A DNA stretch of 64,000 nucleotides from Eleusine coracana subsp. coracana (lineage: Eukaryota; Streptophyta; Magnoliopsida; Poales; Poaceae): positions 51,039,511 to 51,103,510 of the forward strand of contig CM064424.1 of NCBI GenBank assembly GCA_032690845.1. Direction: 5' to 3'. The notes below the pieces were generated by a model that had not been told where the DNA came from, ran no database searches, and saw only the letters and a program-made list of their open reading frames with translations. The translations under genes and the position numbers were made by a program. This document shows, in pieces, positions 9,922 to 21,019 of the stretch. Position 1 is the stretch's first letter. Each line of letters begins with the position of its first letter.

Positions 9922-11166
9922 GTAACCCTAAAGCTTGTCTCTTGTACATTTGTATAGTTTTGCTTGTTTGTTTTGTTGTTTGTGTCTTTGTTTTGTGCTT
10001 GTTTCTTTTCTCTTTGTAGATCAACTTCGGACCTCCTTAAGATAGCAATGGACAAGGGTTAAGCTTGGGAAGGTGGTTCATGGTGCACCCAAGGCTTTGA
10101 AGAATGGTCCATTGTGAGTAAGCTCGAGAAGGGAACAACTCATCGTTGGCACTTTGGTTTCTAGCGGTTCTCTCTCTTTCTTTTAGCATCGCATCATGCA
10201 TTTGTATATTTGTTGCATTTGCATTTGCACTCTTTGCATTCATGCATTCTTGCATCGTGATACTTTACATGCTTCCAAGCATGCTTTTAGGGGGAGTTGC
10301 CAATTTACAATGTAAGTACATGACCCTCTAGATGATCACATAGTGATCTTTGTGCTTCATGCCCATTGAGTCATGTTCGACCGAGCTCCAAGGTTAAATT
10401 ACTAGCGCGGCTCAAAGACAGGTGGCTCATACATTTCCATCACACTAATGACTAACCTTTGCATTCTTGGAGATTTTGTTGTTGAGTCATGTGTGTAGGG
10501 GGAGTTGTGGTAAAACACCATCCTTACCAAGAAGGAGCACCAAGAAAGGGGGAGTTTTTCTAACTGTTGCCATTTATTATTTTCTCTTTTGTTCCCTTGT
10601 GTTTTGTCTTTGGTTTTTGGTGATAGGTGACAAAGGGGGAGAAGGAACATGAAGATCCAAAAGCCATGTATACGTTGACAACACAAAGATGGAAAAGGAC
10701 ATGAGAAGAACATGAAGATCAATCACCAAGTAGGCGAGAAGGAACATGAAGATACAAGAAAGCTACAAGGTGACAAAGGGGAGAATGGTGCATGTTCACT
10801 AGGAGTAAACATGAAGATCATGTCAAGTTGGATGTCCCCACCAAAATAAAGAAGAACAAAAACAGCGCAAGTCTACAACAACAACGTACCTCTACACCGA
10901 CATGAATGTCTACATCTTTGGTGCATGTCTACTTCAACAAGAACATCAATCACGACACCAAGACAGGCGCAAAATTCAACTCAAGACCGACATCTAGTGC
11001 GCTATATAGGTGGGTAGTTCTCCTTCAGTACCTAGCACATCTCAAAGGGGAGACTACTTCCAAGGTAAGGACCAAGGTATGCCTTTCAATCTTTTCTTTT
11101 CCTTGCTTGTCCGTTTTTGGATCATCATGAGTAGTGGTTGTCATCCATGACCAAAAAGGGGGAGAT
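9922..11166 (+). other. 3' non-coding region of C1 with repeated polypurine tracts
   Basis: No coding frame of note. GGGGGAG-type tracts recur near 10289, 10498, 10549, 10636, 10779, 11045 and at the true PPT. A long region like this between pol and the 3' LTR is typical of Maximus/SIRE elements, where an env-like ORF may sit; none survives here. Confidence 0.7.
11153..11166 (+). other. Polypurine tract of C1
   Basis: AAAAAGGGGGAGAT directly precedes the LTR start TGTAAGGATCA. Confidence 0.9.
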
Positions 11167-11739
11167 TGTAAGGATCATGACCATTGAGGTCACCCCAAGG
11201 TATGATGTTTTGGTGATGCATGACAAACATGAAATGTGACTAATATCTACACGAGTGTTGTTCCTGTAGGAAATTCTTCCTATCTTATGATGATTGTCTA
11301 TGGCATCCTTGGCGATTGATGACAATGACCGCAAGCATGGATGCTTGTCAACTTGATGGAGTCCAAGGATTGATGGAGATGGATCAAAGCGGAGAACAAG
11401 CTATGGTGCAAGTGTTTGGTACACTTGAGTAGTTGTTAGGGCTTTGAGTCCATAGGAAAAAGCAGACTATCAAGGGATTCTAGGTCAATCTCTTAGGTCA
11501 TGTCTAGTCGGTGATGTGCAAGGTTGCTCGATGAAATCACAGGCACTAGGTGACAGTGGAGAAGCCAAGGAGCTGTTCAGAGAAGCCGGGAACCAAGTCA
11601 AGCGAGGACGATGAGTTTTAGCTTCTGGACATAGAGACCGGATAGATGGGTCAGTGGAGACTGGACTGTACGGTTACTATGTGGAGATTGTCCAGAACTT
11701 AGTGTGAAGAAGCAGGAGTCTGTTGATAGGTAAGTCTGT

Positions 11740-11990
11740 ACAGACCGGACGGTTCGGTCTACTGACCGGATGGTCCGGTTAGTACAGGTACAGGGACGGC
11801 AGAAGAGGTGCATTTCGCGGACGCTCCTGGACTAGAGAGAGAAAGTGGACCGGACGGTCTGGTCCCGTGACCGGACAGTCCAGTCACTATAGAAGGAAGC
11901 AGCGGATAGAGAGCAACGGCTCTGGAGGAGCCGTCCGGTGGAGACCGGACTATCCGGTCTGGACAGTGACCGAACTGTCCGGTCAGTACG
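11740..11990. repeat. Palindrome cluster GACCGGACNGTCCGGTC in the C1 LTR
   Basis: Degenerate copies near 11743, 11764, 11851, 11870, 11943 and 11970, each pairing a GACCGGAC-like half with a GTCCGGTC-like half. They lie in U3 just upstream of the TATA box. Confidence 0.8.
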
Positions 11991-12039
11991 TCCAGAGAGG
12001 CTGTTTCATGGAGCAACGGCTAGTTTGAGATTGGGAGCC

Positions 12040-12048
12040 TATATAACT
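12040..12048 (+). promoter_or_regulatory. TATA box in the C1 LTR
   Basis: CTATATAAC in a GC-rich context, 870 bp into the LTR. Confidence 0.6.
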
Positions 12049-12896
12049 TTGTTGCTGGGGTCTTTGTGACCACTCTTGGGTAGTGGAATACCTGAGAGCA
12101 TTTGGTAAGGTCCAAGAGAAAAAGAGGAGAGCACTAGAAGAGGATATTGGATATCTTGAGAGTGCTAGTGAGAGTAACAAGGAGCTACCTTGCACATCTA
12201 AGGCTAGGGTGTCCTTGAGGGTGTGATCTAGGTTGTTACTCTTGGTCTATGGTGAGACCTAGACCGGTTAGGTGTCGGTGATCGAGCCTATCGTGATTGG
12301 TTGTGAAGGCCGTCAGAAGTTTGTACACGGTTTGAGCCCGCCGTTGGAAGGGGCATCAATAGTGAGCGCCTGTGCCGGCTCGGGGAGTATGGCAAGTTCT
12401 CGAGGGAGGCGAGCTTGTGCTTTGTGCAGTGGTGACGCACACCGTGTCTTCACTCGAGGAGTGATTGCGGGCTCGTAGGCGAGAACTCCACTTGGTGGTG
12501 GGAGGGACCAGGACTCTGGTGGGAGGGACCCTAAACCCCATACCGTGCTATTCATGCTAGTGTGTTCTTCTAGTTGACTATCTTGTAGACTTGCATGTTT
12601 AGGCTCCTTACTTGCTAGTAGTGTTTAAGCTTCCGTATTTATAGACTAGCATGAGTAGGAGTTGCATTGATGTGATTGATCACTAGAATTGCATAGGTGT
12701 TGTAATGACTTGTGTGATCCACTAGCATGCATAGGATGCTCTTATCTTTCATAGGACTATATTGCTAGTGTGATCTCCACTAGAATTGTGTAGGAGTTGA
12801 TTGAGTGCTATCGATAAGTTGTATTCGGCAAAATTGGTACATAGTGGTAGTTCCCGATTCACCCCCCCCCCCCCTTCGGTCACTATGATCCTTTCA

Positions 12897-12948
12897 CTGT
12901 GGCACATCTAGCCCCGGAGGCCCCCCAAGCACCATTAGTGTATACTAT
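12897..12948 (-). pseudogene. Scrap of Tat RNase H (H) between C1 and block L
   Basis: The minus strand reads IVYTNGAWGASGARCAT, resembling the start of the Tat RNase H (DGAWG-type motif, with Asn in place of the catalytic Asp). About 130 residues expected between this and the RT end at 16438 are missing, so H has lost DNA here. Confidence 0.55.
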
Positions 12949-15900
12949 TGTGACACCCAGGTGTCTCTTTTTCTTGCTTAGCACAAATTACCAAAATTTT
13001 GAACTCCAGTATGAGCATGAAATAATGGGAGCAAGTTGAAATTTTGGATTTCCTTAAGTTAAAATAAAACCCTGCAAGCAAAATCTTTAAAGTAAATTAA
13101 TTTCCTATAAATCATGGGCCAAATAATTACATCAGAACTATGGTAATAATAAAATTGAATTTTGGGCCAAAAACCAGAATTTTATTCCATTCAGAAATCA
13201 ATCAAATAAATTGTTTAAACCTAGAAATGATTTAAATTTAATTAATAATTCCAATTAAATTATTTCCTTTCTGGTCAATTAGACTTCACTAATAAATTGT
13301 CCATATCCTAATTAACCCACATTTAAAATTTCAGCTTAATTGGACCTAAGGGAGTATCTTAAATCAATTAAAACAGATTGAAGGGCTTCTTTGCAAACCT
13401 TTTGAAAACACGAGGACCCTTCTGCAAAGTCGCTTGTCTTCTTCCTCCTATCACGCGCGCTCACGCGAATCGGCTTCCCACGCGCCCGCGTCTCTGCCGT
13501 CGCGTCCGCCTGGCCACCTCGGTACTCGCCGCCGCACTCCCGTTCCTCCGCATTCGCCGTCGCCGCACCCGCTGTCGTCCGACCGCTAGCCACCGCAGGG
13601 ACGAGTTACTTTTGCCCGTACCCGATGCCGCCGGCCTGCTGCCGCTTCCTTGATATCCGACGGCCAACAACTCCTTGATTCTTGGCCGCAGACTGCTCCC
13701 TCTCGTGCGTCAGCCCCGTCCCATCCCCGCACGAATCTCCCCGTGACGCGCCACTAACCGCCACTACACCAAGTTCCTTTTCGCCCTGCCCAAGACCTCA
13801 CTGCTCCGCCGCGTCAATTCACCCCGCCGCTGCTCCTCGGATTTCGGTCGCCAATGGCTCCCTCTGCACCAACACGCCTAAACCTGCGCGTGATCGCCCC
13901 GTCCCCTCACCCCTACTCCCTCCCGTGCCGCACGCTGCTAACCAACACGAGTGCGAGTTACTTTCCCCTCTGCCGTGCTTTGCCTCTGCTGCCGCGCCCA
14001 CGCTGCTCCCCACGCGCCAACGGCTCCCGCCAGTCCGATAACCCTCAAACCCGACGCGCAAACCCTTCGCGAGTGTGAACCTCCTTCGGCACCATGTGAC
14101 CCAACCCCGGCCTATAAATTCCCCTCCCCTCAGACATTTTCCCCTCCCCTGCTCACCCGCCATTGCTGGCTCCAGCGCAACCTCAAGCGCCAGCACCGCC
14201 AGGCCTTCCCGCCAGAGCCAAACCATTGTGCTCCCTCCCCAACAAGAACCCGGCACCCTGCTGCCTCCGAAGCTGCCCAATTTTGAAGAAAACTCCTCTG
14301 CGCCACCATGTCCGAGCCGCCTCGTCGACGAGCTTCCCCTTACGGCCCTCCTCGATGGTCGCCGACATGATGCCGGCCATTCCCCTGCCCTCGTGATGCT
14401 GTAGGAGCCAGCCGCGGTCGGATTGCTGCTCTGAGTCCACGTCGCGACGTTGCCGAACCTCATCTCTCCGCTGCTGCTCATCGCCGACCCATCTCCGGTG
14501 AGTTTCTGACTTCAGGAACTCCTCCAACCTCCCCGCCTTGCCGCGCGCATCATTTCCCCTCCCCCGTGGCGAGTTTTTTGCCACCATACTGTCCTGCGGC
14601 GAGCCCTCTGGCTCGCTCCGGTGAAGCCTCCCCTAGCATTTACACCGGGCGCCTACTGGCCCTGACCTGGCCGCTTCGGTGGCGCTGATGTGGCTGCCAC
14701 ATGGCGCCGATGTGTTAAAAGATAAAACCGAAATCCCAGGAAATTTCAGAAAAGCTGCTGAAACTTCTAAAATGCATAGTAAATTCATTTCAAGCCCAAT
14801 TGACATCAAATCAATTTTGCCAATTTCATAATGATGTGCTTTATTTTAGTAAAATAATAACCAGCTTCCTCTATCAATATATTTTAGTTAATTAAATAAC
14901 TTGTGTAAACACTAAATAAATCTTTAATAATCCTAGGAATGGAATTTAATTCTAATCTTTTGCATGTACTGTTATTTCATATTAATACATCACCCTGATT
15001 TTTGGTTAAGTTAAATCTACAACATGTAATACTCTATTAATTTTGCAAAGCTTTAACTTGAATAAATGTTAGTAAATAGAATAATAATATCCAGAGGCTG
15101 TAACTTGGTGAAAATACAATTCATATGTCTCTGTTCATGATAAATCACTCAAGTCCAGAATCATTTGGTTACTATTTCAATTGCTTAATTGTTCTCAAAA
15201 CTATAATAACCCTAATTAAATGATTAACACACATAAAATGATGAAAGTCTAATTTGCTTCTTTGAAGCATATGGCTTCAAGAACTTGTTAATAAGGTTGT
15301 TAGCACCAAAACTCTAATGCATTATGCTTCCATCATTTTGTTGCATTTATCATGTCATTGCATGTAATGATGTTTCAACTCTACCGTTAAACCCTTGTTC
15401 ATCAATAGGTAACGACACTCAGGAGCAGGACCCCGACGTCCAGTAGGACCAAGAGCCCGAAGAGGAAGAGGCTGTAGTTGCTAACACTTGCGTGGATCCA
15501 AGCAAGCCTCGATTTGCATTAGCCTCTTTACAAAGTTTTGCTAGTTTATATCACTACTAGTGTCTATGTTTATTTGTTGCATTAGGTCATAGGAGTTGCT
15601 AGAAACCCACCTTGCATGTTACCCAAAATGACCTATGCTACTGTCATTAGAACCTTGGTAGGCTCGGTACTAAATTGCTACGCTTAGCAATTATTAGTTT
15701 CGGTAGAAATTATTACTATGGAATAAACTTGATCACTAAAATTGAACTTATAAAAGAAGTTTACTATTGATGTATGGCCGAGCAGGGATTTTGCATGTGT
15801 AGGTTTGCAGCAACACATGGGTGGTGGCTGCGATATCCCTGTCTTGCCCACCCTAGGACCCGTCCTTGGTTGGCCCCTTGATCAAGTTTTGAATAGTACC

Positions 15901-16436
15901 GATTGCATGCTAGTTTCATGGGCACTAGTAAACCGATGTAGCATTAAAGGCCTCTTACATCAAGGACGGTTAAGGTGCATTGGTCTTAGGACCCCTCGGC
16001 TGCTGGACTGGGCGGTCCATACCGTGAAGTACTGCTGGCAGGACGGCATGCCCACTCGACGTCACCACACCCGGGCCTAGATGTTGTTGGTTTTTCTTGT
16101 GAAAGGTTGCCATATACGACCATAATTGGTGCGTATGTGTCATGTTATTTGGGTTTTCCCAGCTGGTGTAAATCAATTGCAATTGCTGTCCCTCGCAGTA
16201 ATGAGTACCGCTTGTTCACCACGCCAATCACATAGTTGCACATGATATTATGGATATGGATTTATGTTGGTTGTTGCTGATTACCATTATTGTTCTATCG
16301 TTGTAGTTACTTTATGTATTATTTTATTATCTTATTGTTGCAACTAAAGTTACATTCAGCTCAACCCATTTAATTTGAAAAATAAAACTTGATAGAACTA
16401 ATAGGTTGCTTAGTGCAAGTCCTTTTTAACAGCCAA
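12949..16436 (+). repeat. L: 3.5 kb LTR-like block, lineage uncertain (possibly Tekay/Del)
   Basis: Starts TGTGACACCCAGGTGTC, an LTR-like start. AT-rich flanks surround a CpG-rich core at 13440-14700 with a TATA box at 14113. Length and layout resemble Tekay/Del LTRs. No PBS, PPT or pol is attached, so it may be a solo or truncated LTR. The left flank ACTAT and a possible right flank TCTAT (16437-16441) differ by one base, and the right edge lacks a clean CA, so that end is approximate. A short acidic reading frame (NDTQEQDPDVQ and on) at 15408-15530 has a stop. Confidence 0.5.
14113..14119 (+). promoter_or_regulatory. TATA box in block L
   Basis: TATAAAT in the context GGCCTATAAATTCCCC at the end of a CpG-rich stretch; supports plus-strand orientation of L. 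Confidence 0.5.
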
Positions 16437-16437
16437 T

Positions 16438-17343
16438 CTATAACTTCGGTGCAGTAGCAATATATAACAGCAAAGGAGCCTTTGGCAGTGGTGGCTTGAG
16501 GCTATGTAGCTCGACAAGATATTTCTTGAGCGCTTCGAACGCCAGTTGCTGCTCTTCACCCCATGTAAATGCCCGAGCGCCTCTGAGTGCCTCAAAGAAA
16601 GGCAAACTTTTCTCAGCCAATCTAGAAATGAACCTGCTCAATGCCACAACACGACCTGTGAATTTTTGCAACTCCTGAATAGAGGACGGAGGATGCATGT
16701 CCATGATTGCTTTGATCTTGACCAGGTTCGGATTAATACCCTCCTTTGACACCAGGTAGCCCAGCAACTTGCCCGAACGCACCCCAAACATGCATTTTGC
16801 CGGATTCAAACGCATGCCAACTCGTCGAAGGTTTGCAAATGTTTTTGCCAGATTTGCCACATGATCCCCCTCTTCAACACTCTTGACAACTATGTCATCG
16901 ATGTAAGCTGCCGCATTATGACCCATCTGCGTACCCAACGTGGCCTTAACAGTTTAAGAAAATGTTGCCCCAGCGTTCTTCTGACCGAAAGGCATTCGGT
17001 TGTAACAATAAGTCCTCCCTTGTATATAAAAGGCTGTGAGAGGCTAATCTTCGGTAGCCAACCACACCTGATGAAACCCCGAATAGCCATCCAGAAAGCT
17101 CATTAACACGCATCCCGCCGTGGCATCCACCAACTGGTCTATACGAGCCAATGGGAAGTCATCCTTCGGACAATACATATTCAACATTGTGAAATCAATA
17201 CACATACACCACTGGCCATTTGGTTTTTTAACCAAGACAGGGTTTGCCAACCAAGTTGTTCTGTCAATGGGCCAAACTACATCCGAGTCAAGTAACTTCT
17301 GCACTTTGGCTCTCAAAATGTTAGCCTTTTCCTTAGTCCACAC
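16438..17343 (-). pseudogene. Reverse transcriptase of H (Tat lineage)
   Basis: Frame 17343-17044 carries NPVLVKKPNGQWCMCIDF, CPKDDFPLARIDQLVD and FLDGYSGFHQVW. The RNRMPFG-like segment follows near 17000 with a stop after GATFS. Frame 16938-16438 has the active-site box AYIDDIVVKS, with both Asp residues, then KCMFGVRSGKLLGYLVS and TGRVVALSRFISR. It ends abruptly after PLLLYIATAPK where block L begins. Stops and a frame change make it inactive. Confidence 0.9.
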
Positions 17344-17436
17344 TCTGATTCACTATTTGAACGGACGTGCCTTCGGGTCAATATCCAGCCGATGCTCAGC
17401 AATAGATCGATCAATACCAGGGAGGTCTTTTAGCGA

Positions 17437-18100
17437 TCACACGAAGACATCTGCATTGTTCCTCAAAAACTTCATCAGCTGTACCTCTATCTCCTCCGAT
17501 AACTCCTTGCCAATCAATACTATTTCATCTGACCTATTAGCGCACAAGACAACTTCTTTGGTGCCCTCAACTGACGTGACCTTCGGTACCCACATAGAAA
17601 CTGCCGGCAGTTCTACTGAAGGGCCCTTGCTCTGGCCATCTTCGGCTATAACATGTATATGATATTGCCCAGGTGATGACCCAAGTTTTAGCCTTCGGGC
17701 CTTAGCTTGATCCCCATACACTATAATGACACCCTCTGGTCCGGGCATTTTCATGCACAAGTAGCCATGATGAATTACAACCAGAAACTTGTTGATGACC
17801 CTTCGGCCTAACAGAACATTGTAGGGATAGTTCATCTCTACCTCATCAAATCGAATATCCTATGTTCGGTGCCCCCCCCAGCCTGGAGAACGACACCTTG
17901 AGCACGATACTGGCCACTGCATGTATTGGCTCACCCCCAAAACCTTGCAACGCAACCGGAGAAGCCTACAGATCGGTCCTGTTGTAACCCATTTTTTCAA
18001 TAGTTCTCCACTAGGATGACATCAGCCGAACTTCCCCCCGTCGATCAGGACTTTACGCACATCGAAGGCATTGATGTTGACTGCCATTACAAACGCATCA
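17437..18100 (-). pseudogene. Protease region of H
   Basis: The protease active site (VLIDGG) lies near 18040 but an extra G shifts the frame before SSAD. The frame 17835-17437 continues with PYNVLLGRRVINKF, equivalent to the Tat YNVILGRP block, and an acidic linker toward RT. Cleavage of the polyprotein was its role; it is broken here. Confidence 0.75.
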
Positions 18101-18559
18101 TTATGCGAAAAGACCATCGGCCTCAAATCAGCCGCAGAGAATGAAACTGATACATCCATCCATCGTGTCACCCCCACCAAAGGACATGCAGCTACGTGGT
18201 TAACTTGCTGGATGTGCTCCCGGTGCTACATTTTAGAAGGGAAGTCATGGCCCGAACCCCTAGCAATAGCGAAGATTATGCCATGAGATGCCCCAGTGCT
18301 CTAAATGTGTTGCACGGGTTGCGCCCTTCCGGGCGGTCTTCAGGCTTCAACTGCGGAGGAGGCGGTAACTGCTCGACCAGAGGGGCCAGGAGCGCAAGCG
18401 GGGCTGAAGGAGATGGCAATGCGACCATTTGCGGCGGTGGGGCGGGATGGTGGTACTGTGGAAATGGCGAGTGGTGAAAATGCGGGGGCGGTGGGCAGAA
18501 GGCAGCAGCATGTGTGTACTAAGTGTGCAACACCGGCCTAGTTTGCTTGGCTTCTCGTT
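18101..18559 (-). other. Proline-rich gag-protease linker of H
   Basis: Minus-strand translation is Pro/Ala-rich (PAPPPQMVALPSPSAPLA near 18430) without stable domains. Linkers of this kind occur between gag and protease in Tat elements. Several stops are present. Confidence 0.5.
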
Positions 18560-19964
18560 GGACTCTTGCCTTAGACAATGCTTTAATATCGGGGCAATAA
18601 TTGGAACTGTGCGTGCACCTCGTACTGTGAAATGCGCAATAGAAGAGCTACCCTGGCCGAGGTGGCCTCACAACCGAACGCTGTGGAACTGGTTGAGGAC
18701 ACCTGGGCGCTTACCCCGGAGGCCCCCCTGCTGGATATTGAAAACCTCGTGCCGAGTAAAACCGTGACCTGCTCCACCTTGATTTGGCCGCCAGCCTACG
18801 GTATTCATACCCTGCCCTTGACCCATCACTATCCCAGAGTGTGCCTTTCGGCGCTCTTCCTCCTCATCTTCTTCCACGTACCTGCCCCTCCAGAATGCTC
18901 AATAGTTGATCTAAAGTTTGAGGTTGTTTCACCCGAATGGCACTCCTTGCCGCTCCCATCCGGAGCCCCTTTGCAACAGACACAATCACCGTAGCTTCTT
19001 GAATGTTAGACACTTGGCACTTCAAATTATGAACCTCCGCATACAGTTGACCAACATTTCACCTTCTCTTTGCACACAGGCCACCAGATCCCACACGCTC
19101 ACCGGCCTAGCATGATTTCCCCTAAAGTGCACCATGACTCCCTCCTTGAGTTGTGCCCATGACCGAATACTTCCCAGCGCTAGTTTAGCATACCAAGTTC
19201 CAGCTATCCCCTCCAATGCCAACGAAAAAAGCTTTGGCCTTTACTGCATCAATGCCCCTAGCTGATTCAATTGCTGTCTTGTACCTCATGAAAAACTCTC
19301 TCGGATCAAAGGTCCCCGCAAATGTTGGAAGCTTGACCGAAGCCAGTCTCGCAGGCCACTGCACCGCCTATAGCTCAGCTGCCAAAGGAGAATTTGGATC
19401 AGTTGGTTGCACCAGATGAAGGCTTCCGAACGAATGTGTCCCTGCCACTTCTTCACGAAATTCCTCATACACTAGAGCCCAATTTTTCGGGACTCCACCT
19501 TTCCGAAGGACTTCCAGCTGTCTACTCAGTTGTTCCTGCCACCTCTTAGCAGCTTCAATTCTCTGAACATAGTTAGCCTCTTGCCGCGCTAGATTTTGTA
19601 GAGCCTGAGCGCGCAACATTTGCTCGTCAGCTACCCTTCGCTGCCTTTCAACCTCCTGTTCCATCAGCCTCACGTTCTCCTCCTCTCGCAACGCATCTTC
19701 CTGCCCCTTTCTGATGCGCTCTTCGGCTACCCGGTTTGTGTATTCTACCTCCTCTCGTGTGAGTTGCTCTCTAGCAAGCTCTCCGTCGACGATAGCTTCT
19801 TCCCCACCTTCATTAACCTTATCAGACGCCTCTTCGACACACCCTTTGGCTTCTTCCTCCAGAATCGGGCATGCTCCGGCTGCTGCTGACGTTTCAACTC
19901 GTGCAACTTCCACTGTCGCTTGCTGCGACAGAACTGAAGTAGGCGGTCTTTTGCCTTCAGCCAT
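18560..19964 (-). pseudogene. gag: Gag of H (Tat lineage)
   Basis: Starts MAEGKRPPTSV at 19964 and has a long charged, probably coiled-coil stretch (about 19840-19530, rich in Glu, Arg and Gln). It then meets a TAG at 19370-19368 where Gln is expected, continues to the capsid core (GTWYAKLALGSIRSW and VMVHFRGNH at 19190-19110) after a frameshift, and ends in a Cys/His cluster (CTHSSNYCPD) near 18600. Stops and frame changes make it non-functional. Confidence 0.8.
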
Positions 19965-19985
19965 GCTACGCGCTTTGATGCTCGC

Positions 19986-20003
19986 TCCCCACAGACGGCG
20001 CCA
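19986..20003 (-). other. Primer binding site of H
   Basis: The minus strand reads TGGCGCCGTCTGTGGGGA two bases inside the LTR edge at 20006. This PBS is common in grass Tat-type gypsy elements. Confidence 0.85.
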
Positions 20004-20005
20004 GC

Positions 20006-20014
20006 TGTTGTGGT
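20006..20014 (-). repeat. LTR end of H left of A1
   Basis: TGTTGTGGT: the first nine plus-strand bases of the H LTR. It includes the left GTGGT TSD copy of A1 (20010-20014). The LTR resumes after 26276. Confidence 0.8.
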
Positions 20015-21014
20015 TGTTGGTCGTAACTATGCACCCACTTATATACCGAAAGAGGACGGTGTACGATTGTGGCACTTTTTTCCCTTGAAATGAGTATTCT
20101 AAGGTTTATTGAATCCACTAGGACCTTAGGGATAATTAAAAAAAGTTAATAGTAAAAGACCTAATCAAAGCTACTATCGAATTCGAGTTGCATGAGGGGA
20201 GACTGGCCAGTGCAAAGGTGCGCCAGACAGCAAATCTGTCGTTGCGCCGATCGGTGTAGGTGTTGAGCGGATCAGCACACTAGTGGATCTAAGCCAAAGT
20301 GCGCCAGATACCTTGTAAGCCAAAGCTGTTAAGTGAGTAGCCAAGTATCTACTAGTGAGATCCTAACCAGAAAGTCTAATTGAATAGCATCATAATGGGT
20401 AATTACATGGATCAGTGAAAACCTATGATGTGTAAGACCACCCTGCTTTCTGAGCGGCTCCGGATTTATCGCTGCTGAGAGGAAACCCTTAATCACGTGA
20501 GTATCATACCCTACTCAACTATCCAATAGTGCTACGCAGGCTTAGTTCTGTCACCGCTAAACCACAATACTAGCATCGTCAAGCAACCATAACCAATACA
20601 ATGTCCGAATACTATCCTAATCACCACGATTAAGATAATATCTACTTCCTTAGCCTAGAAATAGGCAATTGGAATAAACACATGCATGATTATAGAATCA
20701 AGATAGACAAATCATCAAAACCATCATCAACATATTCGATCATCCTTGAGATACATAGAGTAAGATTCATCCCCGTCGAGATGGCCTACCTTGACAAATG
20801 AACTCTTAACACTAATGATTCTTGAAACTCAACTAGAGATCTATTCTTACGGGGCAAGCCCCGGTGGCTCTAACTCACGGATCTGTTGTCCCTCTGTCGC
20901 CTCTGCCTCCTCTTCTGCCGAGACCAGGGTTTACAAGTATTTATAGAGGTTCTACTCGTAGAGGACTCGATTTCTAGCAAATAACGCGATTGCGCCGATC
21001 GGTGTGCCGATTGG
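20015..21014 (-). repeat. Truncated 3' LTR of A1
   Basis: Matches the 5' LTR from 24770 to about 25810 and the A3 LTR from 54643, then stops at a palindrome copy (GTGCCGATTGGT). A minus-strand TATA box (TATAAATAC) lies at 20945-20937. Confidence 0.85.
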
Positions 21015-21019
21015 TTTCG

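Larger units (their letters stand above)
3510..12896 (+). mobile_element. C1: Ty1/copia element, Maximus/SIRE type, 3' part, split by G1 and G2
   Basis: Pieces in the window: RT fragment 3510-3758, RT-RNase H 8952-9921, 3' non-coding 9922-11166, PPT 11153-11166 and 3' LTR 11167-12896. The 5' part lies left of G1. Membership in Maximus/SIRE follows from the RT/RNase H sequence, the 1.2 kb 3' region with repeated GGGGGAG tracts, and the long LTR. The flank at 12897-12901 (CTGTG) should be the TSD. C1 sits in the RNase H of the Tat element H. Confidence 0.85.
11167..12896 (+). repeat. 3' LTR of C1 (1730 bp)
   Basis: Starts TGTAAGGATCATGACC and ends TATGATCCTTTCA; the two ends form a near-perfect inverted repeat. 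A TATA box (CTATATAAC, 12040-12048) marks the promoter. A poly-C run of at least 13 bases lies near the 3' end. Clusters of the palindrome GACCGGACNGTCCGGTC lie at 11740-11990, upstream of the TATA box, in U3. Confidence 0.9.

Noticed and set aside
12858..12874. Poly-C run as a sequencing artefact or regulatory site
   Set aside because: Poly-C tracts just before the 3' end are normal in this copia lineage; C2 has them in both LTRs (38933-38943 and 48959-48972).
13378..14587. Overlapping long ORFs on both strands in a CpG-rich stretch that could pass for a host gene
   Set aside because: All six frames are open because of high GC; products are low-complexity Pro/Arg/Ala and match no family I know. 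The stretch lies inside LTR-like block L around its TATA box.
16410..16595. Minus-strand ORF beside RT of H
   Set aside because: It overlaps the real RT frame in another phase and runs into block L; a shadow.
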